Positions 40,401-51,107 of a DNA stretch of 64,000 bases are shown here, piece by piece. Source of the DNA: Prostheceraeus crozeri. Lineage: Eukaryota > Platyhelminthes > Polycladida > Euryleptidae. Every line of letters begins with the position of its first letter. Within the stretch, counting starts at the first letter, position 1. A model generated the notes under the pieces. That model searched no databases. It had not been told where the DNA came from and worked only from the letters and a program-made list of their open reading frames with translations. The DNA is taken from assembly GCA_907163375.1 (NCBI GenBank), contig CAJQUW010014750.1:1-64000 (forward strand). The letters are read 5' to 3'. A program made the translations under genes and the position numbers.

Positions 40401-43400
40401 TTCGAATCGTAAATTTTCGGTGTACAAGTACAGCAGGCAACTTTCAGAAAATTTCCCGCTTTGCAAATTTATTTTTTCTTTAACAGTCATGATTGAATCT
40501 CATGACAGACAGAGTCTCTCAGCATGACAGACAGACTTTAACAGAATCTCTTAGCAGACCGCTCAGAGACAGTTACAAAAGCATTTGGAAGTTATATTGA
40601 AATTCGGTCATTATATTACTCAGCTAAGCAAATGTTAGACAGTCATTTATTTTAATGTTTATTCTGATTTGAATAACTGATCAATAGCAATTGATTTGAT
40701 GGCAATTTTTATTTATTTTATATTTATTGTCACGGGTTTCATTATGCAAAGAATTAACTCCGGATTGAGGCTGTCTTTGTCCAGGGTCCCGCTAGGGTGG
40801 GTTTGAGTGTTCAGAGGTGAGGGACCGAAACACGGTCGCCCTACTCAATTCTCTGCTGATGACCTCAGGTAGTCCATTGTTAACATATAAGTTCCAATCT
40901 TGTTAATAGTTCATTTCATTTATTTCTTGAATAAGAATCTGTTATCTTGATATTATTCCATTAACCTGTAGGGAACGTTTTATCAGTCATCTTAATATAT
41001 ATAATTTCTCATTCATCTTCTCATCAAATCTTCATTTCACAACTTCATTTCACTCGGGACCAATTAAATGTGTCACTTTTGACATCACTCATTATTTCGA
41101 CAAGTTGATGCAGTTTGATGGGTATCAGACTTGATCGCCTTTATCCATTGGTAAGGAGAACCAGGTGTACGTGCGTCAGGATAGTAGATGCCGTTAATTA
41201 CTAGGATAAATTGAAGCGACAATTTTGATAGCCTCAGTTGGACTGAATTCACTCGCTGAGCAAATTAATAATATTTTGTACATCTTGATTAGCGACTTGC
41301 TAATTTGTCTTTCTTAGCGTATTTTCAGTAGCAGTAGTTTCCCCCTGTTTAAACAATAATATGTATTGATTCCATTGAATTGCTCAGAGGATATATATAG
41401 TTAATATAGTTAATTATATTATATAACTTTATATAGTTAATCATCATTGTCGATCTTATCAACATAATGTATTTTGTCCTATTGGCTAGCGTGTAGCGTT
41501 TTTAGCTATTAGAAAACTTGTTAGTGCTTATACCACCGATGTTTCTTTTAAAGCGATGTCATGTAGCGTGATGTTTAGTGATTCAATTTCTTTTTTCTGA
41601 TTCTGTGTTGTTTCATCACCCACAGCTGGGAGTTTTCGGATACACGGGATATTGTGGAAGCAAATTTGCTCTCCGAGGATTAGCAGAGACCCTGTATTGG
41701 GAGCTTCTTCGAGAAGGCATTTCAGTGACGCTTGCTTTTCCACCTGATACAGCTACTCCTGGATATGAACTTGAGAAGATTGGGAAGCCAGCCGAAACAA
41801 TAGCGATTAGTGAAGCTGCCGGGTTGCTGCAACCTGATGTAGTGGCCAAAGGTGTTCTCAAAGACATTGTCAGTCGCCAGTTCTTCTCCGGGTAAATTTG
41901 ATTGTTTCCATTGTCAAATCTTTGGTTAAATGATCATTAGACAACCGTAACTCAGTTCATAATGTATATACTATTAATTTTAATGTGATCTGGAGAGGAA
42001 CCCGCTGCGTGGTTTTTAATTTTAACTATTTACCGGTCAGGGGACACTGATGTCCCTTAATGGCTTCTTCTAGCTCCACTCCGATGTGAGTTTGGTTTAT
42101 TATCATGCTTGGTTAATCAACATGTCTTCTATTTATGATATAAGTAGCGAGCTTTACTGAAACATATGTTTTGATGTGTATGAAAATACACAAAAAAATT
42201 ACAGAAATAAACATGATCTTCACTAATTAGATACATTTATTAGGAAAAAAGTAGAAGATCAACTCCCTTCCGTAGGCCGAGCGCTTCATTAAAATGTGGT
42301 AGGTGAATTATACTTTTTGACACTTTTGAAGCTCTACTTTATGTTATGTCATCTAGACAGGTGTGATTACTAATTCATTTCTTTCAACAATTTATTATTA
42401 ATATTGAAGTATGCATTTAAATCTGTGATGAAATTTGTCATTGTTTGTATGTACAGACCTGCCAACTGTCCCGATTTCGTCGGGACTGTCCCGATTTTAT
42501 TGCCATTTTCAGCAGTCCCGATTTTCTGACAAATGTCCCGATATTTTAATTTTTTATGTTGTAGGATTTTTAATAGTCAGTTTTTAAATAAGTCTAGCAA
42601 AATCATTCAAAAATTTGCGCTGCGCGCATTCCATATTCACATGTGTGCTATGATGTATGTGTGTTGTCGTGCTCATAAGATGCCACTCGCTTTTCACAGT
42701 AATAGAATAAATAAATAAATGAACGTTGTTTATACTCGGAAGCACATTAGGCACGGAACCTTTCTTCCATGTGGCCGAGTTGTCATTTACCACTCTTATT
42801 CGTGGTAAATCTAATACGTGGGTTGATCGGAAAGTTCCCGAACTGATGCTGTATTTTTCTCGTGTGCTATATATATATATATCAAAGCATGAGATGTATT
42901 CCAGGAATGATAAATGTATTAAGAATTAGAAAATAATTGCATTGCTCAGCATCAAATAAATTCGAGTTATCGCCTTCGAAGAACTCGCTACGTGCACGAA
43001 TACAGCAATTCCAGCGGCGCTTCCATTCCTCGAAAGTTTCGTTGAAAAACTCCAGCTTAAAGCTTCTCAAAACAGGGTCTGTCTCTGTTTGGATTTCTTC
43101 AACAGTCTGGAAGCGACGTCCTCTTAACCGCAGTTTCAGTTTTGGAACAAAGAAAAGTCATGGGCCTATGTCAGGGGAGTATGGAGGATGTGGAACGGTG
43201 GCCATGCCGTGATCGGTTAAAAATTGGTTTGTTTTCAAGGAGGCATGCGAATGTGCGTTGTGATGGAACAGCCAATTGCGGTTCTTCCATAAGTCAGGTT
43301 TCTTTCTTCTAACTGCCTCTCTTAATCGTCTTAAGACGTCACAGCAAAAATCCGAGTTCACTGTCCGACCCCGGTCAACAAATTCACGATAATCGATGCC

Positions 43401-44948
43401 CTTCTGGTCAAAGAAAACAATCAACATTGTCTTTGTTGCACTGCGAAATTGTCGGGCTTTTCGAGGCCTCAGAGATTGAGGACTCTTCCACTGGGATGAC
43501 TGCTGTTTCGTTTCAGGATCACATCCGTAAATCCAACTCTCGTCGGCTGTGATCACTCGCGACATGAAAGTTGGATCACCGTTGACATGTTCCAGGAGTT
43601 CCTCTCACACATCCACCCGCCTTTGATTCTGCTCAGTGGTCAAGATTCGGGGAATGAATTTGGCAGCCACTCTTCGCATATCCAGGTCACTGGTCAAGAT
43701 TTCCTGACAAAATCCATAACCAATTCCTACCATCTCCGATAGTTGGCGAATAGTACGACGGTGGTCCTCACGAATGAGTTGTCGAACTTCGCTGACATTG
43801 TCGGTTGTCCTGCTGGTTGTCGGTCTGCCTGAGCGCTCGTCATCTTCAGCAGACTCTCTGCCGTTTTTGAACCGCGAATGCCACTCGAAGACGGATGTAC
43901 AAGAAAGAGCCGTAGGCCTGACGAAGTATGTCCAGAGTTTCGTTAGCTGTCTTGTTCACCTTAACGCAAAATTTGATACACGTTCGCTGTTCTGTTTTAT
44001 CTGTCATGCTGACCATCGCCGAGACTGCAAATGATTAATTTATTATACCTTGCTGTCAACGTGAAGATGACATCAAATCACGAAATCGATTTTCTTACAC
44101 TTCAAGCATACTGAATAGATACCTATGAAGAAAGCAATAGCTATCGAAGTCAATAACATAGACGTAGCAGGCGGAGTCCGGGAACTTTCCGATCAACCCA
44201 CGTATATTATGTCATATATTTTTTGTGATTCCATTGTCTCAAATAGTACGTCGTGTTTTAATGTATTTATGTTCAATAAAATATTCAAAATAATGTAGAT
44301 TTTTTAAATATATATGGGTTAGCTTGCATACCTGATGATAGTGACTATGTCCCGATTTTGCAAATGTGAATGTTGGCAGGTCTGCATGTATATACATGCA
44401 TTTACATTATATCTATTTCATGTTATGGATTTTCTCAAGTCAGTATTCAAATTGATAATAGGATATCATGCGACTTGTAAAGCACATATGCCTCTGTAGC
44501 CTAATTCAAGTGAAATATCAAAGTAAAGTATTAAGAATTGGTCTCTTCAAATGGTCATAAATAATAGCAATCAATTGATTGACATAATTTCAAAGTTGCA
44601 ATTAATTTTTGATAACCCTACCTTTGATGGTGATAGTTAACAATTGTGATGGATTAAATATTTGCCATAGTCTCTGTCATATCTAGAAAACTTCCCTATG
44701 ATGCCATGTATAAAAAGTTTCATGACCTTGAACTGACCGCTTCTCTTTTCAGGATTGGTTTCGACGGATTTTTCCTATCAACCCTCAGCGCAGGGATGGC
44801 GCCAACAAATTCTATCTTCCAAACTATAACACGAGCTCTTGTCAGTGGTCCATTTCATATGGTAGCCCATGGATACCGATTTTGGATGCGAAGTGTCATT
44901 CGATCGAGTGCCCAAAAGAAAGATGCGTCATTGAAGAAAAATGACTGA
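34132..44948 (+). CDS. KDSR: 3-ketodihydrosphingosine reductase (four exons, complete)
   Basis: Exons 34132-34425, 38150-38398, 41626-41891 and 44753-44948 join in phase to 1005 nt (334 aa; human KDSR is 332). The enzyme reduces 3-ketodihydrosphingosine to dihydrosphingosine with NADPH, the second step of sphingolipid synthesis, on the cytosolic face of the ER. Seen: N-terminal membrane segment (about residues 3-20), Rossmann motif TGGSSGIG (34-41), NCAG (118-121), catalytic Ser177 in ISSMAGQ, and YCGSK (Tyr190, Lys194). PPDTATPGYE and GFDGFFLSTLSAGMAP follow, as in human KDSR (PPDTDTPGF, GSDGYMLSALTCGMAP). A second hydrophobic segment lies near the C-terminus, and the last residues KKND form a KKXX ER-retrieval signal. 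All catalytic residues are present. Introns carry several transposons but exons look undisturbed. Confidence 0.96.
34778..35573. mobile_element. hAT element with 8-bp TSD and hATC remnant
   Basis: Termini TAGGGTAATTTCTTTATGAC (34778) and the inverse of TAGGGCAATTTTTTTATGAC (35573), flanked by CTAATAAT on both sides (34770-34777 and 35574-35581). On the minus strand about 35053-35145 reads QPTSASVERSFSMLNKMLRK, typical of the C-terminal dimerisation domain of hAT transposases. Only this fragment of the transposase is visible; the rest of the interior is A+T-rich with TATGAC repeats near both ends. It lies in KDSR intron 1. Confidence 0.88.
35777..36767 (-). mobile_element. Decayed Tc1-like transposon
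   Basis: 991 bp with inverted ends CACTGGTGGCA(A/T)AA(T/A)GTCTTGCCCAT, flanked by TA on both sides, the Tc1/mariner target duplication. On the minus strand about 36390-36480 reads RLKPLLTKNVKKTRMNRTRE, which resembles the linker between the DNA-binding and catalytic parts of Tc1 transposases (KPLLTKKxxKxRLxxAREH). The frame is interrupted by stops and shifts on either side, so the element is inactive. KDSR intron 1. Confidence 0.75.
36854..36990. repeat. Inverted repeats enclosing the tRNA-like sequence
   Basis: CAAAGGATGTG (36854-36864) and CACATCCGTTG (36980-36990) are inverted with 10 of 11 matches. The similarity extends inward more loosely (GTGCGGCTGGTAGG against GTGTGGTGGTGAGG). The unit is about 137 bp. 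Confidence 0.55.
36864..36936 (-). pseudogene. tRNA-Thr(AGU)-like sequence, degenerate
   Basis: Reads on the minus strand as GTGGCTCGTAGCTCAGTTGG..., with a good D stem (GCTC/GAGC) and T arm (GTAGG-TTGGAAT-CCTAC). The anticodon loop CTAGTTA on an AGGT/ACCT stem would give anticodon AGU. The acceptor stem is imperfect: TGGCTCG does not fully pair with the 3' strand and one base seems missing. It is embedded between short inverted repeats (separate entry). Probably a tRNA pseudogene or the head of a tRNA-derived SINE rather than a working tRNA. Confidence 0.5.
38150..38398 (+). CDS. KDSR: KDSR exon 2
   Basis: 83 codons, phase 0 at both ends, acceptor cttccattgcag, donor ACAG|gtgaga. Carries NCAGFA, the dimer helix region LNYFGSV and the catalytic-serine motif CFISSMAGQ. 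Confidence 0.93.
38770..38905. repeat. Dispersed repeat (SINE-like), copy B
   Basis: Partner of the repeat at 15545-15725: one block is shared in inverted orientation (about 38775-38835) and one directly (TACCAAGGAATTTTGTGCTTAAAT at 38878). It lies in KDSR intron 2. Confidence 0.5.
39000..39145 (-). pseudogene. LINE reverse-transcriptase C-terminal fragment
   Basis: On the minus strand, one frame reads GPNIKGGQRKKWMHNVRKD followed by an AQDRTVWK motif. This pattern (GxRxxxRxKKRWxDxVxxD...AxDRxxWR) is typical of the C-terminus of non-LTR retrotransposon polymerase proteins. Only this end is present; a stop follows soon after. It lies in KDSR intron 2. Confidence 0.7.
41626..41891 (+). CDS. 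KDSR: KDSR exon 3
   Basis: 266 nt (88 codons plus 2 nt), acceptor tcacccacag, donor CCGG|gtaaat. Contains the YxxxK active site (YCGSK), the KFALRGLAE helix and the PPDTATPG loop. The first residues LGVFGYT match LGLFGFT of human KDSR. Confidence 0.93.
42454..44384. mobile_element. DNA element with CAGACCTGCCAAC ends, interrupted by a mariner
   Basis: Ends CAGACCTGCCAAC (42454) and GTTGGCAGGTCTG (44384) are perfect 13-bp inverted repeats. TGTCCCGATTT-like motifs recur five times near the ends (about 42477, 42490, 42514, 42534 and 44348). Removing the mariner at 42817-44202 leaves about 545 bp with no coding capacity, so it is a non-autonomous element. The 8-bp flanks (TGTATGTA, CATGTATA) are similar but not identical, so a target duplication is not proven. 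KDSR intron 3. Confidence 0.75.
42817..44202 (-). mobile_element. mariner transposon, inactive, nested
   Basis: 1386 bp, flanked by TA (42815-42816 and 44203-44204), with inverted ends CGTGGGTTGATCGGAAAGTT. The minus strand encodes a decayed mariner transposase: an N-terminal DNA-binding part (QRTCIKFCVKVNKTANETL), a middle part, and a catalytic part at 43158-43565 with ADESWIYG and PPYSPD. The second catalytic motif, normally HDNA, reads HHNA here, and the frame is broken by shifts in the N-terminal third and stops elsewhere, so it cannot be active. Ends and length are still complete, suggesting a moderately old insertion. Confidence 0.93.
44753..44948 (+). CDS. KDSR: KDSR exon 4 (terminal exon)
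   Basis: Acceptor cttctcttttcag. Completes a Gly codon and encodes IGFDGFFLSTLSAGMAPT, a hydrophobic C-terminal segment and the KKND end, followed by TGA. No confident polyadenylation signal was identified in the next several hundred bases. Confidence 0.9.
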
Positions 44949-47900
44949 TTGATTTTGATATATTGCTGCTCTCCTCTTGGTGCTTCAAGAATCATTAGAG
45001 ACAAATTTGTACGTGGGTTAGGTTTTAGTGTTATACCGTCTGGTATATTAACGGAATCCGCAATAACATTCAGAACTACTGATGTTGATAAGACTCATGT
45101 GATAACTAATCAGTTGGTTAATGAAGTTGATGGTAACATCTTGTTTGAAGATGTATTGTTTGAAATTTCGAAATATTTAAATTTTCATACCACAACCATG
45201 AAAAAAATGACTGACCAGTTTGTATGTCATTTTCCGTGATTGGGCCAGGAACAAGGCATATCAAGGCATCACTTCGACTTTATGAAAGCCAGTGGCATTG
45301 AATTGTTTTATCATTTTCTTCATTTCATGTCTTGATAGACAGGAAAGGTAAAATAGTTAATTACCGAAAGTATGTTATCTGAAGTATATAGGAAAAGCTT
45401 TGTGGTCATTTTCTGAAATGCCAATTTGAATTTCTGTTTCCGAAGGGACAATGTGCGTTCCATTATTTTACCATTAAATTCATTAAATAATTGCTCTTTC
45501 ACAGTATCAATGCAATTAACCATTAGCAAAATCTAACAGCCTGATTGTACGTAAAAAAATGTTCCCAGTATTTTCACTTTGTCTATGTAATAACATATTT
45601 TGAAATTGTGAACAAATCCTTTTTATATTTAACCCGTTTTTGGCCGGGAAATCTAAAACTTACTTTTTTACCTAAAGTTATTTTTCAGACAAATGGAGGA
45701 GGATGAACACTCCTGTCAGTGTCATAGAAGTTATTCAGCAATTGTGATGTGTCTTATATGTGCCTTTATGTGTGCATGGAAGTACTGCTTAACACGCAGT
45801 ACGCACATATCAATTATGTGTGACCTTAGACAATTAAATACAATTTTATAGTAAAATTTTCATTTCTTCTACTTCCACTCTATTTCAAAAGTACATGTAG
45901 GTTGATTTTGCTCAGACGTTTTTACATATTGCTTGCTAGTGACACAGCAGTTTTCGCGTGGTATTAAATCTGAATATTGCCTAGGTATGAACCTATGAAT
46001 CTTCTGAACAGTTAAAGGTTAGATAAGGCATATGGCAGAAATGGCAAGGTCGTATAAGCAAACGTTCTTAGGAGGAAATAGATGCTATAATCTTCTTCAT
46101 TTAAAGTAACTAACATTCATATCGTTGTAGGATTTTATTAGTTCCTATCAGTGTTGAAAAGGGTCATTATTGCCGAAGCACCATCATAACCCTTCTATGG
46201 ATTTCCCTACGTTCACCAGTATTCTGGTTATAAACTTGGTTATTCTATTTGTAATTTGAAATCGTTAACTCTTATGAAATGTCTGGCATCAATTGAAAAA
46301 GTTGCTATATTATCGACAAATAGAATATGCACATCTCTTGTAATAATGTTCGAAATGGAGTAACATGAAATAGGCTTACATGCGGTAAATCCTTATTCCT
46401 GCAAAGTCAGTAAAGCAATTTTTAGTAGTTGTTCATTATTTGCACCTAAGTGCAGCAATGACGGCCTTAGGCTATTCAACTGACAACATGTTCGATCTAA
46501 ATTATGCTTCTCAATATAGAGGTTTCAATTTAAAGAATAATTCATGGAAGTGATTCTTGATGTACTCTCCAAATTCAGAACATAATTGGTTGATAAACAA
46601 TTCAGAAAATAATTGGCTGATAAACAATTCAGAAAATAAACTTGCCTGATTATCATCTCTTTAGGCTCAATTATACTAGGTTTCGATCAGAACAACATGG
46701 AAGTTGAGGCATTGAGAACTAACATTATTTTTGATTTTATTACCAGTACGAATTGTAATTGGAAATGATCTTGTAAATTCGACAAAATTTATTCTGATTA
46801 TTGTTAGGAAGCAGGGTTTTGGGGCCACCTCCGTGCTAACCGATCATCCGGGAAGCTGAAACTGGATCGAGTCCGGCCAAGGTGAGAAAGATAGGAAACA
46901 GGGTTTTTACTTTTTGTCAATTCAATTTCGTTTTGACAAAAATTACAAAATTTCTGCTGAGTGATATCCTGCCTCCACTGTTGGATTTGTAACCAGAGAA
47001 AGTTGACTGCGATAGTGAGGCTTAGAATACTTATTCTGGCTATTTTTGCTTCGACATGCAGCCTACCACATTCAAGACAGTGATAGAAAAGATAAATATC
47101 AAAGGCTTCTGATAAGCTACATTAGAGTGATTATTGAACAAAAAAAGTTGATATAAAATCTTAAACTTTAAATTGATGTAGGACTTATCTTTTAGACGCT
47201 CAAACATTATCCACATTTTTTCTATTTTTCATCTTGATCCTCTTCTCTTTCACAATAAATTCAAATCAATCAAACAAAGTTTCTACATGAAAAATTTAGC
47301 TCAAGACAGAAAAGTAACAAAAGGCCTGTCCCAAGCATATAGTTACTAAGCTTATAATGGGTAGGCCTACTCTATCTTCGGGAAGAAATTTCGATGTGAT
47401 CTGCAAATACATGCATAGTTATGCATTAAAATTGCCAAAAATGTTGTATAAAATTGATTTACCTATGCAACGTGTATTCTGCTCCCACAATAAGTTAGAA
47501 TGCCTCTTCGGGACAGCATTCCAAAAAGGCAAAAAAGGTGCAACCAAAAGAAAGAGGAGAAAATGCGATTCTAATGGCTCTGCCAACCTCGTGCGATGCC
47601 TAGAACGCCCGCAAATTGCATTAGAAAAAAATCGAAATAATACTTTAATTTTGGAAATAATTCATAGACTAGGCCCACATGTAGGCTAGGCTAGGGGTCA
47701 ATTGAGCTTGCAAGTTTTAGGTACAAACAATTAAGCAGAGTTACAGCTCTTACACGGCAAGTATATGGGAGAAGTTAGGCAAGCATTGGTAGTAATTAAT
47801 TGTCACTGTGATGGTTACACATCAAAATATGGTAGGACCGACCTATTGTAGCGATCATGGTAGCGATATCTGAATAAGATCATATGTCAATATTCTGTGG

Positions 47901-48314
47901 GTTTCATTGAATTTATAAAATACATAGTCTCAAAGATTGGATCTGGAACATTTTTCATGATTTTGAATTGAACACTTAAATGAGCCTGTATTTGCGTTCC
48001 TAAAAAATGGGTCTGTACTTTTTGTTTGGTTGGTAGGCCTGCCACAATGCTTCACAAATTGTGATACAAATAATGCTAATTGATGCTTGCGTAATTAGTC
48101 ACATAAAACATTTTGTCTTAAATCACTCAAATATATTTCAATCAAAATTATCATGGAATCAAAAATCGTCAAAATATAATACAAACATGCAATACTCACT
48201 CCACAAACTATTTGAAGGCAAATCGTGCGGAGAAATAAAATAGCTGATTGCAGCATATCATCGTCAGATTGGACTTTTATATGATGTCATAACTCAAAAA
48301 CTTCATCAATCTAG
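44949..48314. other. Intergenic DNA between KDSR and the 208-aa gene
   Basis: Contains KDSR's probable 3' UTR at its left end. There is a 27-bp tandem repeat at 46574-46640, and a patch at 46808-46890 containing GGATCGAGTCC that may be a SINE fragment (weak B-box likeness). Open frames such as 47357-47689 show no recognisable domain. No further gene supported. Confidence 0.45.
46574..46640. repeat. 27-bp tandem repeat, about 2.5 copies
   Basis: TTCAGAAAATAATTGGCTGA-type units start at 46574, 46601 and 46628 with a period of exactly 27 bp; the third copy is partial. Confidence 0.85.
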
Positions 48315-48941
48315 TTATTTTTTCTTCTCATTCTTCTCGTGTCCACGAGAGCTGGGAGGATACTTGGTTATGTCGAATGCAGTAAGACGCGATATTATCT
48401 CATCCACTTCGGCTTGAGAACGAAACGGCCCTTTGTTTCGTTTAATTTGCTCTGCTCCGTAGTCGTAACGATTATATCCCAAATCAACACGTCCTCCATT
48501 ACTCCCAGGCGGTCCACGCTTCTTGTCGAATTTTCCAAGTCGCTCAAAAATTTCCTGAACTTCCGCCTCATCACGAATATCTTTTTCCATATCTGGAATT
48601 CCTTTTCCACCATGATAATGGCGCTCATACGGTGTTCTCAACCTCGATAAAATCTCTTCTAATTTTTTACCAGAGACTTGTTTCGATTGAACAGATCTGT
48701 CAGGTCCATGGTAATAATCGAATCGGTTGTACGGGAGATGTTGGCGTCCGGCAGTCGATCCAGGCGGAACTTGTTTATTATCAAATTGACAAAGTCTATT
48801 CACTATTTCGTCTACTTCGGCTGAAGTTCGCCCATCAGTCGGTTTGTTCTCTTCTTTTTGTATAACTGGAGGAGAGTCCGGCGGATACTTGGTTTTGTCA
48901 TACTGAGAGAGACGATCCACAATCTCCTGCACTGACGCCAT
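48315..48941 (-). CDS. Intronless 208-aa protein with five EVxEIxxRLxxFD repeats
   Basis: A single uninterrupted frame with ATG in a good context (gtcccATGG). I do not recognise the family. Five repeats of (A)EVxEI(V/I/F)xRLxxFDxxKxPPxS are visible at residues 3-26, 41-64, 93-110 (degenerate), 126-149 and 177-200. YNRFDYY (71-77) and YNRYDYG (156-162) follow repeats 2 and 4, so repeats 2-3 and 4-5 may be one doubled unit. The protein is hydrophilic, with a basic Lys-rich end and no signal peptide or membrane segment. Such short periodic PP-containing repeats occur in axonemal and sperm microtubule proteins, but that role is only a guess. A 3' splice-site-like sequence (ctacctcctcgctcag) ends 10 nt before the ATG. 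Confidence 0.8.
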   Translation of the reverse strand: MASVQEIVDRLSQYDKTKYPPDSPPVIQKEENKPTDGRTSAEVDEIVNRLCQFDNKQVPPGSTAGRQHLPYNRFDYYHGPDRSVQSKQVSGKKLEEILSRLRTPYERHYHGGKGIPDMEKDIRDEAEVQEIFERLGKFDKKRGPPGSNGGRVDLGYNRYDYGAEQIKRNKGPFRSQAEVDEIISRLTAFDITKYPPSSRGHEKNEKKK

Positions 48942-50473
48942 GGGACCACACCTGAGCGAGGAGGTAGTGCGTTTAAGTTTTAATCAAATATTAAGTCCAA
49001 TTGTTTGCAGATTCCTGGTAACAGAGAGTAACAACGCAGTTTACACGCACGGACGAAGTTTACAAACCAAATCGACACTGAAGTTAATTATATTAGACAT
49101 AATGGAGTACTGGAGCACTGACGTTTAAAAGATGTGTTTAGAAAGAGAGGTTATCAAAGGTCACTTCTCTACAGGACTTATAGATGAACAGTGGCCTCTT
49201 GATGGGAAAGCAGCGGGAGCGGTTATTGTGTTCGATTGTTCCGCAGAGGATCATGTCGGTAGAGCATTGTTTATAAACCATCCATCATTGTCAGACAGAT
49301 GACAATGATATGATGACAGCTATGTTTTGAGGGCGTCAATGGCAAATTAGAGGGCCGCGTTAGCGGCCCGACAATTTGCCATTGACAGCCCGAAAAATGT
49401 AGATGTCATAATCATTGTATGCCATGTTGCGAAATATTTCTGTGGTTTCTAAGAATAGAATAAGAATAATGTATATTTTCTTCTCAAATGAAAATCTAAT
49501 AATTTACATTGCAATAAACAATGCATCAAGATAATAAAGGTGTAGGACATGAATTAATACATAGCGCAATTCCTATTACTGTATACTATTGGAATTGGCG
49601 GTATATTAATATAATTAATATACATATAATTAATATGATTATATTAATAATACTTGGCGGTCTGTTATTTAAAAAAAAGGCATGAAAATGTCCAAGCAGA
49701 CATAAAGTGCAGAAACCTCACAAAGGAGTCTTCAAGGAAACCTACTCGCTAACGAACAGTATAATTCTACACTCAACAGAGTCTAAAGCATTCTAGACTA
49801 TCAGAAGCGCTGAAAAAGTCAAGAATTTGTTTCCAGTAAAAAGTTTCTCTTCAGTTTCATTTACTATTCAAAAATCATATTGACAGGGGTTCAGAGCGTC
49901 ATCTTTTTTCCCTTTATGTAGTCGATTGTATAATGAAAAGTCGTCTAAAATTCGGTCCACTGACACAGTTTTCTGAATTTTCAAGTTTTTGACCAAACAA
50001 TTATTTCTTTGTCTTTGACTTTCTGAAACTTTTGTAACTCTGTACATGATGCGAATTGCATGCTGTTTTGTGAGATTACCATTCATTCGAAATAAATGCT
50101 ATATAATTTGTAGGCGGACGAGACTGATTAGAAATAAAGTGTATCTATTGGTGGTACATGCACCTATTTGAGAAGATGCTAGCACTAAATTCATCAAAAT
50201 TAAATGGATTTTGAGGAAATCTATTATTATTAGATTGTGCCATCGTTTCTTAATTGACTTCTGTGCTATAAAACGATATAATGCAATTTAATTTATAGCT
50301 TCAAAGTTATGATTCTATTGACTTCATCAATTTATTTCATCAAGCTACATAGTGTACGCCATAGAGTAGGCCCAAGTAGTGTACGCTGCATAAATTCGAT
50401 CTTCATTCATTCAAAAACTAAAAGTCTTCGCACGTGTGCTTTAATATGCATTATGCAATGAATTAAAAATGCA
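48942..50473. other. Intergenic DNA
   Basis: 5' flank of the 208-aa gene. Holds the hairpin at 49331-49391 and an AT-only microsatellite-like stretch (about 49600-49660). No gene seen. Confidence 0.45.
49331..49391. repeat. Short inverted repeat with GGCCGC-GTTA-GCGGCC core
   Basis: Outer arms GGGCGTCAATGGCAAATT and AATTTGCCATTGACAGCCC pair except for one small bulge. The inner GGCCGC and GCGGCC arms pair perfectly around a GTTA loop. The two stems could form one hairpin of about 60 nt. Possibly the remnant of a small foldback element. Confidence 0.7.
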
Positions 50474-50483
50474 CCAATGTTGA

Positions 50484-51107
50484 GTACTTATGGGTTATTC
50501 CCCCCCCCCAGGTTTTCAAATTTGTCTAAAAATTTGCAAAAATGAATCAATCGTCACCAAACTTCAGGTAAACGTACTTAGGCATGTTTTCTACCAACAT
50601 ACAAAATTTTATGCAGATTAGGTAAATGCTTTTTGCATGAGAGACGATCACGTGAAGTGTAGCGAAGTCTGCAGCTTGATGTGACTTCGTCTGTTCGACG
50701 CATTATTGTTACTCGTGTGTGCATTGTTCTCTCTCCCTCTTCGTCTCATCCACTGTTATTTGAAATCTTCCCACGACCTTGCCACACCTTTATTAAGCCA
50801 AGCATATTAATATAAGGGATGTGGCCTGGTCATCATCGCTTCAGGAGTTGTCGGGAAATGACTTTGTTGACTTCAATTGTTTTCTGCTCCGACGGTGAGG
50901 TCATAAGAAGTCAGATCAAGCTGCCGTCATCGCTGCACTTCAAGTTATCGCTCTTAATTCAAAAAGTACTGGTCCGATTTGCCTAAATTTTTGCATGTGG
51001 GTAGAGAAAGGCCTCACTTACTTGTGCTTAAAGATAAGTGACGAATGATTCATTTCTACGGTTTTTAGACAAATTTGAAAGGGTGGGGGGAGATAACCTA
51101 TAAGTAC
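50484..51107. mobile_element. MULE-like non-autonomous element with 10-bp TSD
   Basis: Long inverted ends: GTACTTATGGGTTATTCCCC at left and GTACTTATAGGTTATCTCCC read from the right, continuing into CAAATTTGTCTAAAA on both sides. The direct repeat CCAATGTTGA flanks it exactly (50474-50483 and 51108-51117). A 9-10 bp duplication with long inverted ends fits Mutator-like elements. No coding capacity, 624 bp. Confidence 0.82.

Noticed and set aside
43774-44034. 86-codon plus-strand open frame
   Set aside because: Antisense of the mariner transposase N-terminal region.
46808-46890. Possible tRNA-derived SINE (GGATCGAGTCC as B box)
   Set aside because: No matching A box at the right distance and no second copy in the window.
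47357-47689. 110-codon plus-strand open frame with a basic patch
   Set aside because: No domain, no flanking splice signals that join it to anything, and composition like intergenic DNA.
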